From Nemopilema nomurai (taxonomy: Eukaryota; Cnidaria; Scyphozoa; Rhizostomeae; Rhizostomatidae), in NCBI GenBank assembly GCA_003864495.1, contig ML133482.1:115954-179953 (forward strand): a DNA stretch of 64,000 nucleotides, written 5' to 3'. The position numbers were made by a program, and so were the translations under genes. The notes beneath the pieces were generated by a model, which made no database searches, was not told where the DNA came from, and saw only the letters and a program-made list of their open reading frames with translations. Below are positions 48,549 through 60,600 of this stretch, one piece after another. Each line of letters begins with the position of its first letter. Positions within the stretch are counted from its first letter, which is position 1.

Positions 48549-50615
48549 ACAGCCTTTATGTCACCGTCATCGTTAGCGTTGGACCAAGCGGGACCGCGAG
48601 AGACCAGAACCTACAGCATTGCTCACAGAAGGAAAAACCTATTCATTAAACACTCCTTTCTTCCATGCATTCCATTGCTGTCAATAAAAAGAAAGGCGGT
48701 AATGTTTAAGTGTGTTTTGGGAAGAGATGGCGGTACAATTTTTTTGTTTTATCGTCAATTTTTAGAAAACACGGCAAATTTCTCTAAAATACAGGGACAA
48801 TTTCGTACGATTCTAAATTCAGAGTAAACCTATTTAATCGAACTTCTTTCAGTGCAAAACGTATCGTCATTGGTCTCTGTTTCGGTATGTTTTCACGAGC
48901 TTAAAGTTAGGGTATCATGGGACGAATCTTGTGCAATGAAGCACTTCCAAATGAATGTGGCGTGTTAGAGATGTCCTGTTAGAAAAATTTGCCGTGTTTT
49001 GAGGAGTACTGATTTTAGGCCGTTTGAAGATCGCTGCAATTAACAGCGGAAGTAACAAGTAAAGGCTGAAAAAGTGATATTTCCAAGTTTTTTATCTACG
49101 AGTAAATAGTTTTGAATTTATAGCATGGTACATTTTGAGTGAACCTATCGTATATTTTCAAATGAAGATTTATATGGAACGAAGTTTTTAATTTTACAGC
49201 GTGCCGCCAATATGGCAACCATATCACTTAATTTATAATGGCGCTAGAAACCATGAAAAGGTTTATTTGTAACGGTTGGCTTTTGTGTGTAACATATTTG
49301 GTAATTTCTCAGTTACGTGTTGTTTTCACATGTGCTATTGAGTTCTGCTGTGTTAGTGGGCAACGTGGGCGCTCATATTGTTCGCTTAATTACCTTCCGT
49401 TCTTGTTATGTTTGTGCCTTGGTAACGTTGGGGTTAGTCTTGCTGTTGGATGATTAGAAGAAACATCAAAGAAGTGTCTATCTCGTGTTCTATTTATTCA
49501 GGGCGCAGACCCATTGGCCTAGCCCCATCGTATCAGCTCTGAATCTATCTACACCATCCTAGAAGAACCCAACCAACGTTACATATTTCTGATGTAGTTA
49601 GGGAAGAAGATCGAAGCTACTTTCATCTAATTGAAATAACAATGGCATCCAATACTCATTTTTGGTTTGGAAGAGAGCGATTATGAATTGGCATGCTCTC
49701 TAATGGCGAGAAAGTGCCTTAAAATGCAAAAATTATGCTTGTTGCTATCATGAATGCGTCTAGCTTTCTTGTATTTTTTAATGGCAACCTTCGAAGCTAA
49801 AAGAAAAGCATTCGCTTGTTTAAACATTACTGGCTCCAGTGTCGATGAAACACGTTTTCAAGGAACTTCTCAAGAAAGGTAAAAGGAGGAAGGTTTGGCT
49901 GTTTGCATCCAGGGCATAAGTCAATAATTTATTTGGCCTAATTTTGCTGAGTGGCGACATTGGAGTCTGGCTTGACCCAGTTTCTGAAGGATAAAGCACC
50001 GCTGTGATGGAGCATCTTTCAATCAACGTAGCCTTAAGATCACAGATCAGAATTTAGAAAGTTTGTAAGCTTAATCAGAGTTTAAATTGAACTGACATTT
50101 TGCCACAGAGCAAAACCGTCCAAAAAGTGATAGCAGCAATGCAATTGAAATACTGAACATGACAGAATGCATTCTCGCTATCAAGCTAAGCACAAGAGGT
50201 GAAAGAGGCGGAGTACCAGCCTACATGCCAGATAATGTTTTTACGAACGAAGGCATGATTTGGTAAAGATTACGCACTTATAGTGTCTCTTGGTTGGAGG
50301 ACATATAGTATACTAACCATGAGCTTGGTATTGCTACCGGCAATCACATAGCTTTTGTCTCTAACAACTGGCTCAAAGTCGACTAGAATATCTGATTCGC
50401 CATTTACACTTATTCTATTATTGTGGCGACCAGTCTTGACACGATCAGAGACCAAAGAGTGTAACAACTAGGATAAAGGATCATTATACTACACTTGATT
50501 GCGCGTGCAAAATGAATTTGAGAAGAAGCCTCAAGACGGGTCAACCTGTCAACATGAACTAGACTAAAGGCCCTGATAAAATGATGATTCGCCCAATGGT
50601 GATAAGCTACGTGTT
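48549..50615. other. Unassigned spacer
   Basis: A 71-codon frame at 49,238-49,453 has hydrophobic stretches and three Cys but no known motif. No RNA genes or repeats shared with the window were seen. Confidence 0.4.
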
Positions 50616-51145
50616 TTGAATAGCATAGGTTCCAAATCTTTGATTGGCTGAGCGACCAAAATTCTGCAAACCCCATCAGCCAATCAGAATTCAAGAATAT
50701 GACAACAAACGTAGATTTAGGCCTATTTTTGACGTTTTTACCACTACCCACAAAAATATAAACGTGTAAAATAAGCTGAAAGATAATCTTAATTTTCTTT
50801 TAAAAATTTAATCTTTGATAAATTTGCAAAAAACTGCCGTTGTACTCAGTAAAAAAATTTCCGCGATCGCTAGATACGAAAGATTGAAACTGTCCCTTTC
50901 AAACCCTTATAATATTTAGGGGGAGGGAGAACATAAAAATTACAGCTTTTACACCTTAAAAGTTGTTAAGTTGTTGTATTAAGAAATATGAACTTACCTT
51001 TACAAGTCAATGTTAAAATCTTTTCTTATCGGCATTGATGATTGTGTTACTGATGGAAAGAATCGCTAGATTACACTTAGAGAAAATGCAGCCAATCCTT
51101 ATCTCAAAATAACTGCAATTTTACAATTTATTTTGCCCTCAAGCT

Positions 51146-51181
<36 letters not shown>

Positions 51182-51190
51182 TTTTAGGTC

Positions 51191-51221
<31 letters not shown>

Positions 51222-51797
51222 CATTTTTAGGTCTTGAAGATTGATGAGAAGCTCATCTCCACTGATTTTCACTGCTACGGTCGAGTGAAAGCTAACGCAA
51301 TTCTTCAAAGATGAAAAGCGCGGGAAAATGAAATAACACAATCTGTTCTTTCTGTCAGTAACACAATCATCAAAGAAAACATTTTAACATTGGCTTGTGA
51401 AGGTAAAGTTCGTATTACTCAATTACGTGGGTAAAACAACTTTCAAGGTGTAGAAACTGTAATTTTTATGTTCTCACTCCTCCCAAATTATTATAGGGGT
51501 TTGGAAGGGACAGTTTCATGCCTTCGTATCTAGCGATCGCGGAAATTTTTTGCTGAGTACAACGGCAGTTTTGGCAAATTTATCAAAGATTAAATTTTTA
51601 AAATAAAATCAAGATTATCTTTCAGCATATTTTACACGTCTGTATTTTTGTGGGTAGTGGTAAAAATGTCAAAACTAGGCCTAAATCTACGTTTGTTGTC
51701 ATATTCTTGAACTCTGATTGGCTAATGGTGCTTGCAGAATTTTGGTCGCTCAGCCAATCAAAGATTTGGAACCAATGCTGTTCGAATTGCTTTGACG
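50616..51797. mobile_element. Foldback-type element with ~455-bp inverted arms
   Basis: The left arm (50,616-51,070) and right arm (51,338-51,797) are imperfect reverse complements along their length, for example GGTTCCAAATCTTTGATTGG on the left and CCAATCAAAGATTTGGAACC on the right, GCGATCGCTAGATACGAA with TTCGTATCTAGCGATCGC, and GATGATTGTGTTACTGA with its complement. The centre holds AT microsatellites (about 51,149-51,220). Both arms encode mirror open frames starting MGSGKNVK, a consequence of the palindrome. No transposase. Confidence 0.85.
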
Positions 51798-53004
51798 TGA
51801 TTCTCAAGGCTAGCTACTTTGAGGACATACTCTCGAGGTTTAATCAACAAGCATGCCTCTATAGTATTTGAGAGGACGAAATGTATAGCAACCCTTGCCT
51901 GAGCCAAGGTGTCCATTGACAAAGGAATGAAGCATTGCGCAAGCTTTGGATCCTTCCAAATCTACAGGAATGACTATGATATTTTGGGTTTGAGTGGTCG
52001 TAGATGGAGCCTGGTTTCTTTGTCGTTTTTAAAATTATACTAGGTGATTAAGTCAGCTTGGGAAAATTTCCCTTTTTTTATTTATAGGCAATGCTTGTGT
52101 TTGCTGTCCATGAATAATATTTTCCATCAGCTGTGACGAAAAACATTTATCAAAAAATGCTTCCGACTTTAACGACATCAAAGTTTCCTTCCCTTTGATT
52201 CTTTTCTCCAAGCCTCTGTTTTTATCTTTTATGACCTCCTGCTCATTATTTCAATAGCACACCAAAGCTACTCTATGGCAATTATTCCTCTACAAATTGG
52301 CACAAAACTGGAAATTCTTTTCAAAGGCTTTAGAATAAATGCTTTCTAATGCGTCTCTTTAACAGACAATATTGCTCGCTTGGTTTTGTAACAGAAAGAT
52401 TTGACTCTTTAACAGACAATTTCTTCGTCAATTTCATGCTTCTTCAACGAATATGGACCTGTGTCCTTGAATCATCAATAGAAGATCCTGAAGTTAACAC
52501 GAAATTTCTCACAATGTTCCATGGCGTGTGCTCATTACATTTCTGATTGGCATATGGCATTGTAAGGCAATTTCAGCACATACTCTGATTGTAATATTGA
52601 GCTGATTCGCAAAATAATACAAGCACCTACTTTGAAAAAAAATCCAAAAAAAAATCCTACTGACTAAAATGTGACAAATCCTCCAGCAACACTCAAGCAA
52701 GTAGGCAAAAAACGTGCAAGGTACATCAAGAAAATTCGTCTCATTAAACTGCAAAAAGTTTTATGTGAATGATTGCTAAATACAACCAATAAACCCTAGT
52801 TTGAAAAGGATTCCACCCCATAGGCCTTCAGTCCACTACACCCTGGTCTTTATAGTTGCCAAATCGCTTCTTCTAACTTGTAAATTCATTGCTGGGACAT
52901 TTTGATATTGCTATGATGTGTCTTTGAAAATCATGAGACATCCAAGATCAACAAATCTAGCTGCTTAATGCACCATGTACTCTCCTATATCTTTTCATAA
53001 GTTC
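51798..53004. other. Spacer downstream of copy 7
   Basis: No gene recognised. A short direct repeat (TCTTTAACAGACAATATT/TTCTT type) occurs near 52,355 and 52,407. Confidence 0.4.
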
Positions 53005-54366
53005 CTACTTTAGATGTTGGTCTTTGGTTTCTTCGGCAACAAGAAACAGAACAAGGATGCTTAAAGCAGTCAAGCCATGCAGAATGCCAAAAGAAAGGCT
53101 CACACTAACATGATAGAGATAGAGACCTATAACCTGCCCGAAGAGGGTACCCATGTGCCCAATTGCATCAGCAATGCCACACCCTCCCGTTCTAATCGAC
53201 GTAGGGAACAACTCTGCTTTATAAACTGCTATAACATTACACTGAGTTGCTGATGCACAATTAGTGAATATAATGGCTAAAATAATAGGCCACCCGTCTG
53301 AACTCCAGTAAAATGGCGCCAGTGAAAAAGCAATGCAAGTAAAATGAAGCTTCATCGCAGTCTTTCTTCTAAGTTTCCATAGAACAAGGTAAGCCGAGCC
53401 CACTGCTAATAGCACCGCAATCTCCACGGCCCAGCGGTATTTGTAAGTCAAATTGCTTGAGCATCCTCCACAGCTTAAGCCAGTGGAGTTTTCTCCAAAT
53501 TGCATTAATCCATATCTTGTTGTTGCTGAGACAGTGTATCCCGAAAACTGAAGAAACGAGACTAAACCGATTCTTTTTGCTATTTCGCACTTCGAGTACT
53601 GATGCTGGGGAGGAGGCTCATCTTCATCAGGCTCCTCCGTAGTGTCACGCAGCAGATCATCATCAGGGACGGCTGAATAACAAAGATCAACTCCATTAAT
53701 TTTGGCTATTTTACCCATGATCGCATTGGCTTCGTCACTCTCTCCTATTGCCATTAAGTATCTTGGTGATTCTGGCAAAAGTAGACTTGCAAATCCCGAT
53801 ACTGCAAGTGGTATGGTTTCTGCAAAGGTTACAAACCATCGCCATGTTAGATACTTGAAAGAAACCAAGGCTACGATAATGCCATACCCGCAGCCAGCAG
53901 AAAAAGCTATTCCAAAAGTTGACATGTATTTACGGTGCGATAACGGCAGAATCTCCATTGCATATGTAAATGAAATCACGGTGGTTGTTGAAGACACAAG
54001 TCCAATTGCACCCCGTAATACTGACAAAAGCACCGTACTTGATGACAGCGAAAAGAGCAAAGTCAAATATGAGTTGAAGAGAAACATTACAACCATCACT
54101 TTACGGCGACCGTAGCTGTCAGACATTCTGCCAACGATAATTGACCCCACGATATTGACGATAGCTTCAGGCAGTACGATCCAGGCTGCAGTCATGTAGC
54201 TCAGGTTCCATTTGCAGCGAAGGTACGGCTCCAATATGGCGACAAGGCTAGTTGTGGATGAATATGTAAAGTACCCTTGGCCTAGAATGATCAAAGCGAT
54301 TACCTGGAACTTTCCAAAGCCAATTCGCTCAAACTGAAGATTGATGTCTGTAGATGTATATTCCAT
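53005..54366 (-). CDS. SVOP/SV2-like MFS transporter, copy 7 (453 aa, divergent)
   Basis: Single exon from MEYTSTDINLQFERIGFGKF to EETKDQHLK. Motifs: LEPYLRCKW, motif A GRMSDSYGRRKV (Ser in place of the basic residue after Asp), SFTYAMEILPLSHRKY, PESPRYLM, CGGC with NST and NLT sequons, ELFPTSIRTGGCG. The central loop carries an acidic insert (LLRDTTEEPDEDEPPPQHQ) that explains the seven extra residues. It is the most diverged intact member and, with copy 6, may represent the older branch. Its flanks lack the blocks shared by copies 1-4. Confidence 0.88.
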   Translation of the reverse strand: MEYTSTDINLQFERIGFGKFQVIALIILGQGYFTYSSTTSLVAILEPYLRCKWNLSYMTAAWIVLPEAIVNIVGSIIVGRMSDSYGRRKVMVVMFLFNSYLTLLFSLSSSTVLLSVLRGAIGLVSSTTTVISFTYAMEILPLSHRKYMSTFGIAFSAGCGYGIIVALVSFKYLTWRWFVTFAETIPLAVSGFASLLLPESPRYLMAIGESDEANAIMGKIAKINGVDLCYSAVPDDDLLRDTTEEPDEDEPPPQHQYSKCEIAKRIGLVSFLQFSGYTVSATTRYGLMQFGENSTGLSCGGCSSNLTYKYRWAVEIAVLLAVGSAYLVLWKLRRKTAMKLHFTCIAFSLAPFYWSSDGWPIILAIIFTNCASATQCNVIAVYKAELFPTSIRTGGCGIADAIGHMGTLFGQVIGLYLYHVSVSLSFGILHGLTALSILVLFLVAEETKDQHLK

Positions 54367-54667
54367 TTTTGCAACTGGATGGTTAGGGTAGTATTTTCAA
54401 CAAAAAAAGGCTTTAGGGACTAAAAACTTCTTATTGAAGTAGGATATCGTCTATAATCTTTTATCCACTTTCTTTATGTTTGGTTAACGTGGTTATACTT
54501 TCGTTCAATCATAGCTAACTATTTGCAACATGATAAGGTCTTCAGACTTAACCGCTTGTTTGCCAAAAAACTACTTATCTTATCATGAATAGAAGCTCAT
54601 ATGGCTTTATCTGGGACCTCCTTTCTGGTTGGACCCGCTTGGATACGGGATAGCTGTTCTGTTTGGA

Positions 54668-57600
54668 ATGGTCCTATCAGTTCCCGTCTATTTGAGTACG
54701 GTCCCATCAGTTCCAGTCTATTTGAGTACGGTTCCATCAGTTCCCGTCTATTTGAGTACGGTCCCATCAGTTTCCGTCTATTTGAGTACGGTCCCATCAG
54801 TTCCCGTCTATTTGAGTACGGTTCCATCAGTTCCCGTCTATTTGAGTACGGTTCCATCAGTTCCCGTCTATTTGAGTACGGTCCCATCAGTTCCCGTCTA
54901 TTTGAATACGGTTCCATCAGTTCCAGTCTATTTGAGTACGGTCCTATCAGTTCCCGTCTATTTGAATACGGTTCCATCAGTTCCCGTCTATTTGAGTACG
55001 GTCCCATCAGTTCCGTCTATTTGAGTACGGTCCTATCAGTTCCCGTCTATTTGAATACGGTTCCATCAGTTCCAGTCTATTTGAATACGGTTCCATCAGT
55101 TCCCGTCTATTTGAATACGGTCCCATCAGTTCCCGTCTATTTGAATACGGTCCATCAGTTCCAGTCTATTTGAATACGGTCCCATCAGTTCCCGTCTATT
55201 TGAGTACGGTTCCATCAGTTCAAGTCTATTTGAGTACGGTTCCATCAGTTCCCGTCTATTTGAGTACGGTCCTATCAGTTCCCGTCTATTTGAATACGGT
55301 CCCATCAGTTCCCGTCTATTTGAGTACGGTCCCATCAGTTCCAGTCTATTTGAATACGGTTCAGTTCCCGTCTATTTGAGTACGGTCCATCAGTTCCCGT
55401 CTATTTGAATACGGTCCATCAGTTCCCGTCATTTGAGTACGGTCCATCAGTTCCGTCTATTTGAGTACGGTCCCATCAGTTCCAGTCTATTTGAATACGG
55501 TTCCATCAGTTCCCGTCTATTTGAGTACGGTTCCATCAGTTCCCGTCTATTTGAATACGGTCCCATCAGTTCCCGTCTATTTGAATACGGTTCCATCAGT
55601 TCCCGTCTATTTGAGTACGGTCCCATCAGTTCCCGTCTATTTGAGTACGGTCCTATCAGTTCCCGTCTATTTGAATACGGTCCCATCAGTTCCCGTCTAT
55701 TTGAGTACGGTCCCATCAGTTCCCGTCTATTTGAATACGGTTCCATCAGTTCCCGTCTATTTGAATACGGTTCCATCAGTTCCCGTCTATTTGAGTACGG
55801 TCCTATCAGTTCCCGTCTATTTGAATACGGTCCCATCAGTTCCCGTCAATTTGAGTACGGTCCCATCAGTTCCCGTCTATTTGAATACGGTTCCATCAGT
55901 TCCCGTCTATTTGAGTACGGTTCCATCAGTTCCAGTCTATTTGAATACGGTTCCATCAGTTCCCGTCTATTTGAGTACGGTTCCATCAGTTCCCGTCTAT
56001 TTTAATACGGTCCCATCAGTTCCCGTCTATTTGAATACGGTTCCATCAGTTCCCGTCTATTTGAATACGGTCCTATCAGTTCCCGTCTATTTGAATACGG
56101 TCCATCAGTTCCCGTCTATTTGAATACGGTCCTATCAGTTCCCGTCTATTTTAATACGGTCCCATCAGTTCCCGTCTATTTGAATACGGTCCATCAGTTC
56201 CCGTCTATTTGAGTACGGTCCCATCAGTTCCCGTCTATTTGAATACGGTCCCATCAGTTCCCGTCTATTTGAATACGGTCCCATCAGTTCCCGTCTATTT
56301 TAATACGGTTCCATCAGTTCCCGTCTATTTGAATACGGTTCCATCAGTTCAAGTCTATTTGAGTACGGTTCCATCAGTTCTCGTCTATTTGAATACGGTC
56401 CATCAGTTCGTCTATTTGAATACGGTCCATCAGTTCGTCTATTTGAATACGGTCCATCAGTTCCCGTCTATTTGAATACGGTTCCATCAGTTCAAGTCTA
56501 TTTGAATACGGTTCCATCAGTTCAAGTCTATTTGAGTACGGTTCCATCAGTTCCCGTCTATTTGAGTACGGTCCTATCAGTTCCCGTCTATTTGATACGG
56601 TTCCATCAGTTCCGTCTATTTGTACGGTTCCATCAGTTCAAGTCTATTTGAATACGGTCCATCAGTTCGTCTATTTGAGTACGGTCCATCAGTTCCCGTC
56701 TATTTGAATACGGTCCATCAGTTCCCGTCTATTTGAATACGGTTCCATCAGTTCAAGTCTATTTGAATACGGTTCCATCAGTTCAAGTCTATTTGAGTAC
56801 GGTTCCATCAGTTCAAGTCTATTTGAGTACGGTCCATCAGTTCCCGTCTATTTGATACGGTCCATCAGTTCCCGTCTATTTGAATACGGTTCCATCAGTT
56901 CGTCTATTTGAGTACGGTCCATCAGTTCGTCTATTTGATACGGTCCATCAGTTCGTCTATTTGATACGGTTCCATCAGTTCAAGTCTATTTGAATACGGT
57001 TCCATCAGTTCAAGTCTATTTGATACGGTTCCATCAGTTCAAGTCTATTTGTACGGTCCATCAGTTCCCGTCTATTTGATACGGTCCATCAGTTCCCGTC
57101 TATTTGAATACGGTCCATCAGTTCGTCTATTTGAATACGGTTCCATCAGTTCAAGTCTATTTGAATACGGTCCATCAGTTCCCGTCTATTTGATACGGTC
57201 CATCAGTTCCCGTCTATTTGAATACGGTTCCATCAGTTCAAGTCTATTTGAATACGGTTCCATCAGTTCGTCTATTTGATACGGTTCCATCAGTTCGTCT
57301 ATTTGAATACGGTTCCATCAGTTCAAGTCTATTTGTACGGTCCATCAGTTCCCGTCTATTTGATACGGTCCATCAGTTCGTCTATTTGAATACGGTCCAT
57401 CAGTTCGTCTATTTGAATACGGTTCCATCAGTTCCCGTCTATTTGAATACGGTTCCATCAGTTCCCGTCTATTTGAATACGGTTCCATCAGTTCAAGTCT
57501 ATTTGAGTACGGTTCCATCAGTTCAAGTCTATTTGAATACGGTTCCATCAGTTCCCGTCTATTTGAATACGGTCCTATCAGTTCCCGTCTATTTGAATAC

Positions 57601-60600
57601 GGTCCATCAGTTCCCGTCTATTTGATACGGTTCCATCAGTTTCGTCTATTTGAATACGGTCCATCAGTTCGTCTATTTGATACGGTTCCATCAGTTCGTC
57701 TATTTGAATACGGTTCCATCAGTTCAAGTCTATTTGATACGGTTCCATCAGTTCCCGTCTATTTGAATACGGTCCATCAGTTCCCGTCTATTTGATACGG
57801 TCCATCAGTTCGTCTATTTGAATACGGTCCATCAGTTCGTCTATTTGAATACGGTTCCATCAGTTCCCGTCTATTTGAATACGGTTCCATCAGTTCAAGT
57901 CTATTTGAATACGGTTCCATCAGTTCAAGTCTATTTGAATACGGTTCCATCAGTTCGTCTATTTGATACGGTCCATCAGTTCCCGTCTATTTGAATACGG
58001 TTCCATCAGTTCAAGTCTATTTGAATACGGTCCATCAGTTCCCGTCTATTTGAATACGGTTCCATCAGTTCAAGTCTATTTGAATACGGTTCCATCAGTT
58101 CCCGTCTATTTGAATACGGTTCCATCAGTTCCCGTCTATTTGAATACGGTCCCATCAGTTCCCGTCTATTTGAATACGGTTCCATCAGTTCTCGTCTATT
58201 TGAATACGGTTCCATCAGTTCCCGTCTATTTGAATACGGTTCCATCAGTTCCCGTCTATTTGAATACGGTTCCATCAGTTCAAGTCTATTTGAATACGGT
58301 TCCATCAGTTTCGTCTATTTGAATACGGTCCATCAGTTCGTCTATTTGATACGGTTCCATCAGTTCCCGTCTATTTGAATACGGTCCATCAGTTCGTCTA
58401 TTTGAATACGGTTCCATCAGTTCGTCTATTTGAATACGGTTCCATCAGTTCAAGTCTATTTGAATACGGTTCCATCAGTTCAAGTCTATTTGAATACGGT
58501 TCCATCAGTTCCCGTCTATTTGAATACGGTTCCATCAGTTCGTCTATTTGAATACGGTTCCATCAGTTCGTCTATTTGAATACGGTCCATCAGTTCGTCT
58601 ATTTGAATACGGTCCATCAGTTCCCGTCTATTTGAATACGGTTCCATCAGTTCGTCTATTTGAATACGGTTCCATCAGTTCAAGTCTATTTGAATACGGT
58701 TCCATCAGTTCAAGTCTATTTGAATACGGTTCCATCAGTTCAAGTCTATTTGAGTACGGTCCATCAGTTCCCGTCTATTTGAATACGGTCCATCAGTTCC
58801 CGTCTATTTGAATACGGTCCATCAGTTCCCGTCTATTTGAATACGTTCCATCAGTTCAAGTCTATTTGAATACGGTTCCATCAGTTCGTCTATTTGAATA
58901 CGGTTCCATCAGTTCGTCTATTTGAATACGGTCCATCAGTTCGTCTATTTGAATACGGTTCCATCAGTTCAAGTCTATTTGAATACGGTTCCATCAGTTC
59001 CCGTCTATTTGAATACGGTTCCATCAGTTCCCGTCTATTTGAATACGGTTCCATCAGTTCCCGTCTATTTGAATACGGTTCCATCAGTTCCCGTCTATTT
59101 GAATACGGTTCCATCAGTTCCCGTCTATTTGAATACGGTTCCATCAGTTCAAGTCTATTTGATACGGTTCCATCAGTTCGTCTATTTGAATACGGTTCCA
59201 TCAGTTCCCGTCTATTTGAATACGGTTCCATCAGTTCAAGTCTATTTGAGTACGGTTCCATCAGTTCAAGTCTATTTGAATACGGTTCCATCAGTTCCCG
59301 TCTATTTGAATACGGTTCCATCAGTTCCCGTCTATTTGAATACGGTCCTATCAGTTCCCGTCTATTTGAATACGGTTCCATCAGTTCCAGTCTATTTGAA
59401 TACGGTCCATCAGCCGTCTATTTGAATACGGTTCCATCAGTTCAAGTCTATTTGAATACGGTTCCATCAGTTCAAGTCTATTTGAATACGGTTCCATCAG
59501 TTCAAGTCTATTTGAATACGGTTCCATCAGTTCCCGTCTATTTGAATACGGTCCATCAGTTCCCGTCTATTTGAATACGGTCCCATCAGTTCCCGTCTAT
59601 TTGAATACGGTTCCATCAGTTCAAGTCTATTTGAATACGGTTCCATCAGTTCCCGTCTATTTGAATACGGTCCCATCAGTTCCGTCTATTTGAATACGGT
59701 CCATCAGTTCCCGTCTATTTGAATACGGTTCCATCAGTTCAAGTCTATTTGATACGGTTCCATCAGTTCCCGTCTATTTGAATACGGTTCCATCAGTTCC
59801 CGTCTATTTGAATACGGTCCATCAGTTCGTCTATTTAATACGGTCCATCAGTTCGTCTATTTGAATACGGTTCCATCAGTTCAAGTCTATTTGATACGGT
59901 CCATCAGTTCCCGTCTATTTGAATACGGTCCATCAGTTCCCGTCTATTTGAATACGGTTCCATCAGTTCAAGTCTATTTGAATACGGTTCCATCAGTTCG
60001 TCTATTTGAATACGGTTCCATCAGTTCGTCTATTTGAATACGGTCCATCAGTTCCCGTCTATTTGAATACGGTCCCATCAGTTCCCGTCTATTTGAATAC
60101 GGTTCCATCAGTTCAAGTCTATTTGAGTACGGTTCCATCAGTTCCCGTCTATTTGAATACGGTTCCATCAGTTCCCGTCTATTTGAATACGGTCCATCAG
60201 TTCGTCTATTTGAATACGGTCCATCAGTTCCCGTCTATTTGAATACGGTTCCATCAGTTCGTCTATTTGATACGGTCCATCAGTTCAAGTCTATTTGAAT
60301 ACGGTTCCATCAGTTCAAGTCTATTTGAATACGGTTCCATCAGTTCGTCTATTTGAATACGGTTCCATCAGTTCAAGTCTATTTGAATACGGTTCCATCA
60401 GTTCAAGTCTATTTGAATACGGTTCCATCAGTTCAAGTCTATTTGAGTACGGTTCCATCAGTTCCCGTCTATTTGAATACGGTTCCATCAGTTCAAGTCT
60501 ATTTGAGTACGGTTCCATCAGTTCAAGTCTATTTGAATACGGTTCCATCAGTTCAAGTCTATTTGAATACGGTCCTATCAGTTCCCGTCTATTTGAATAC

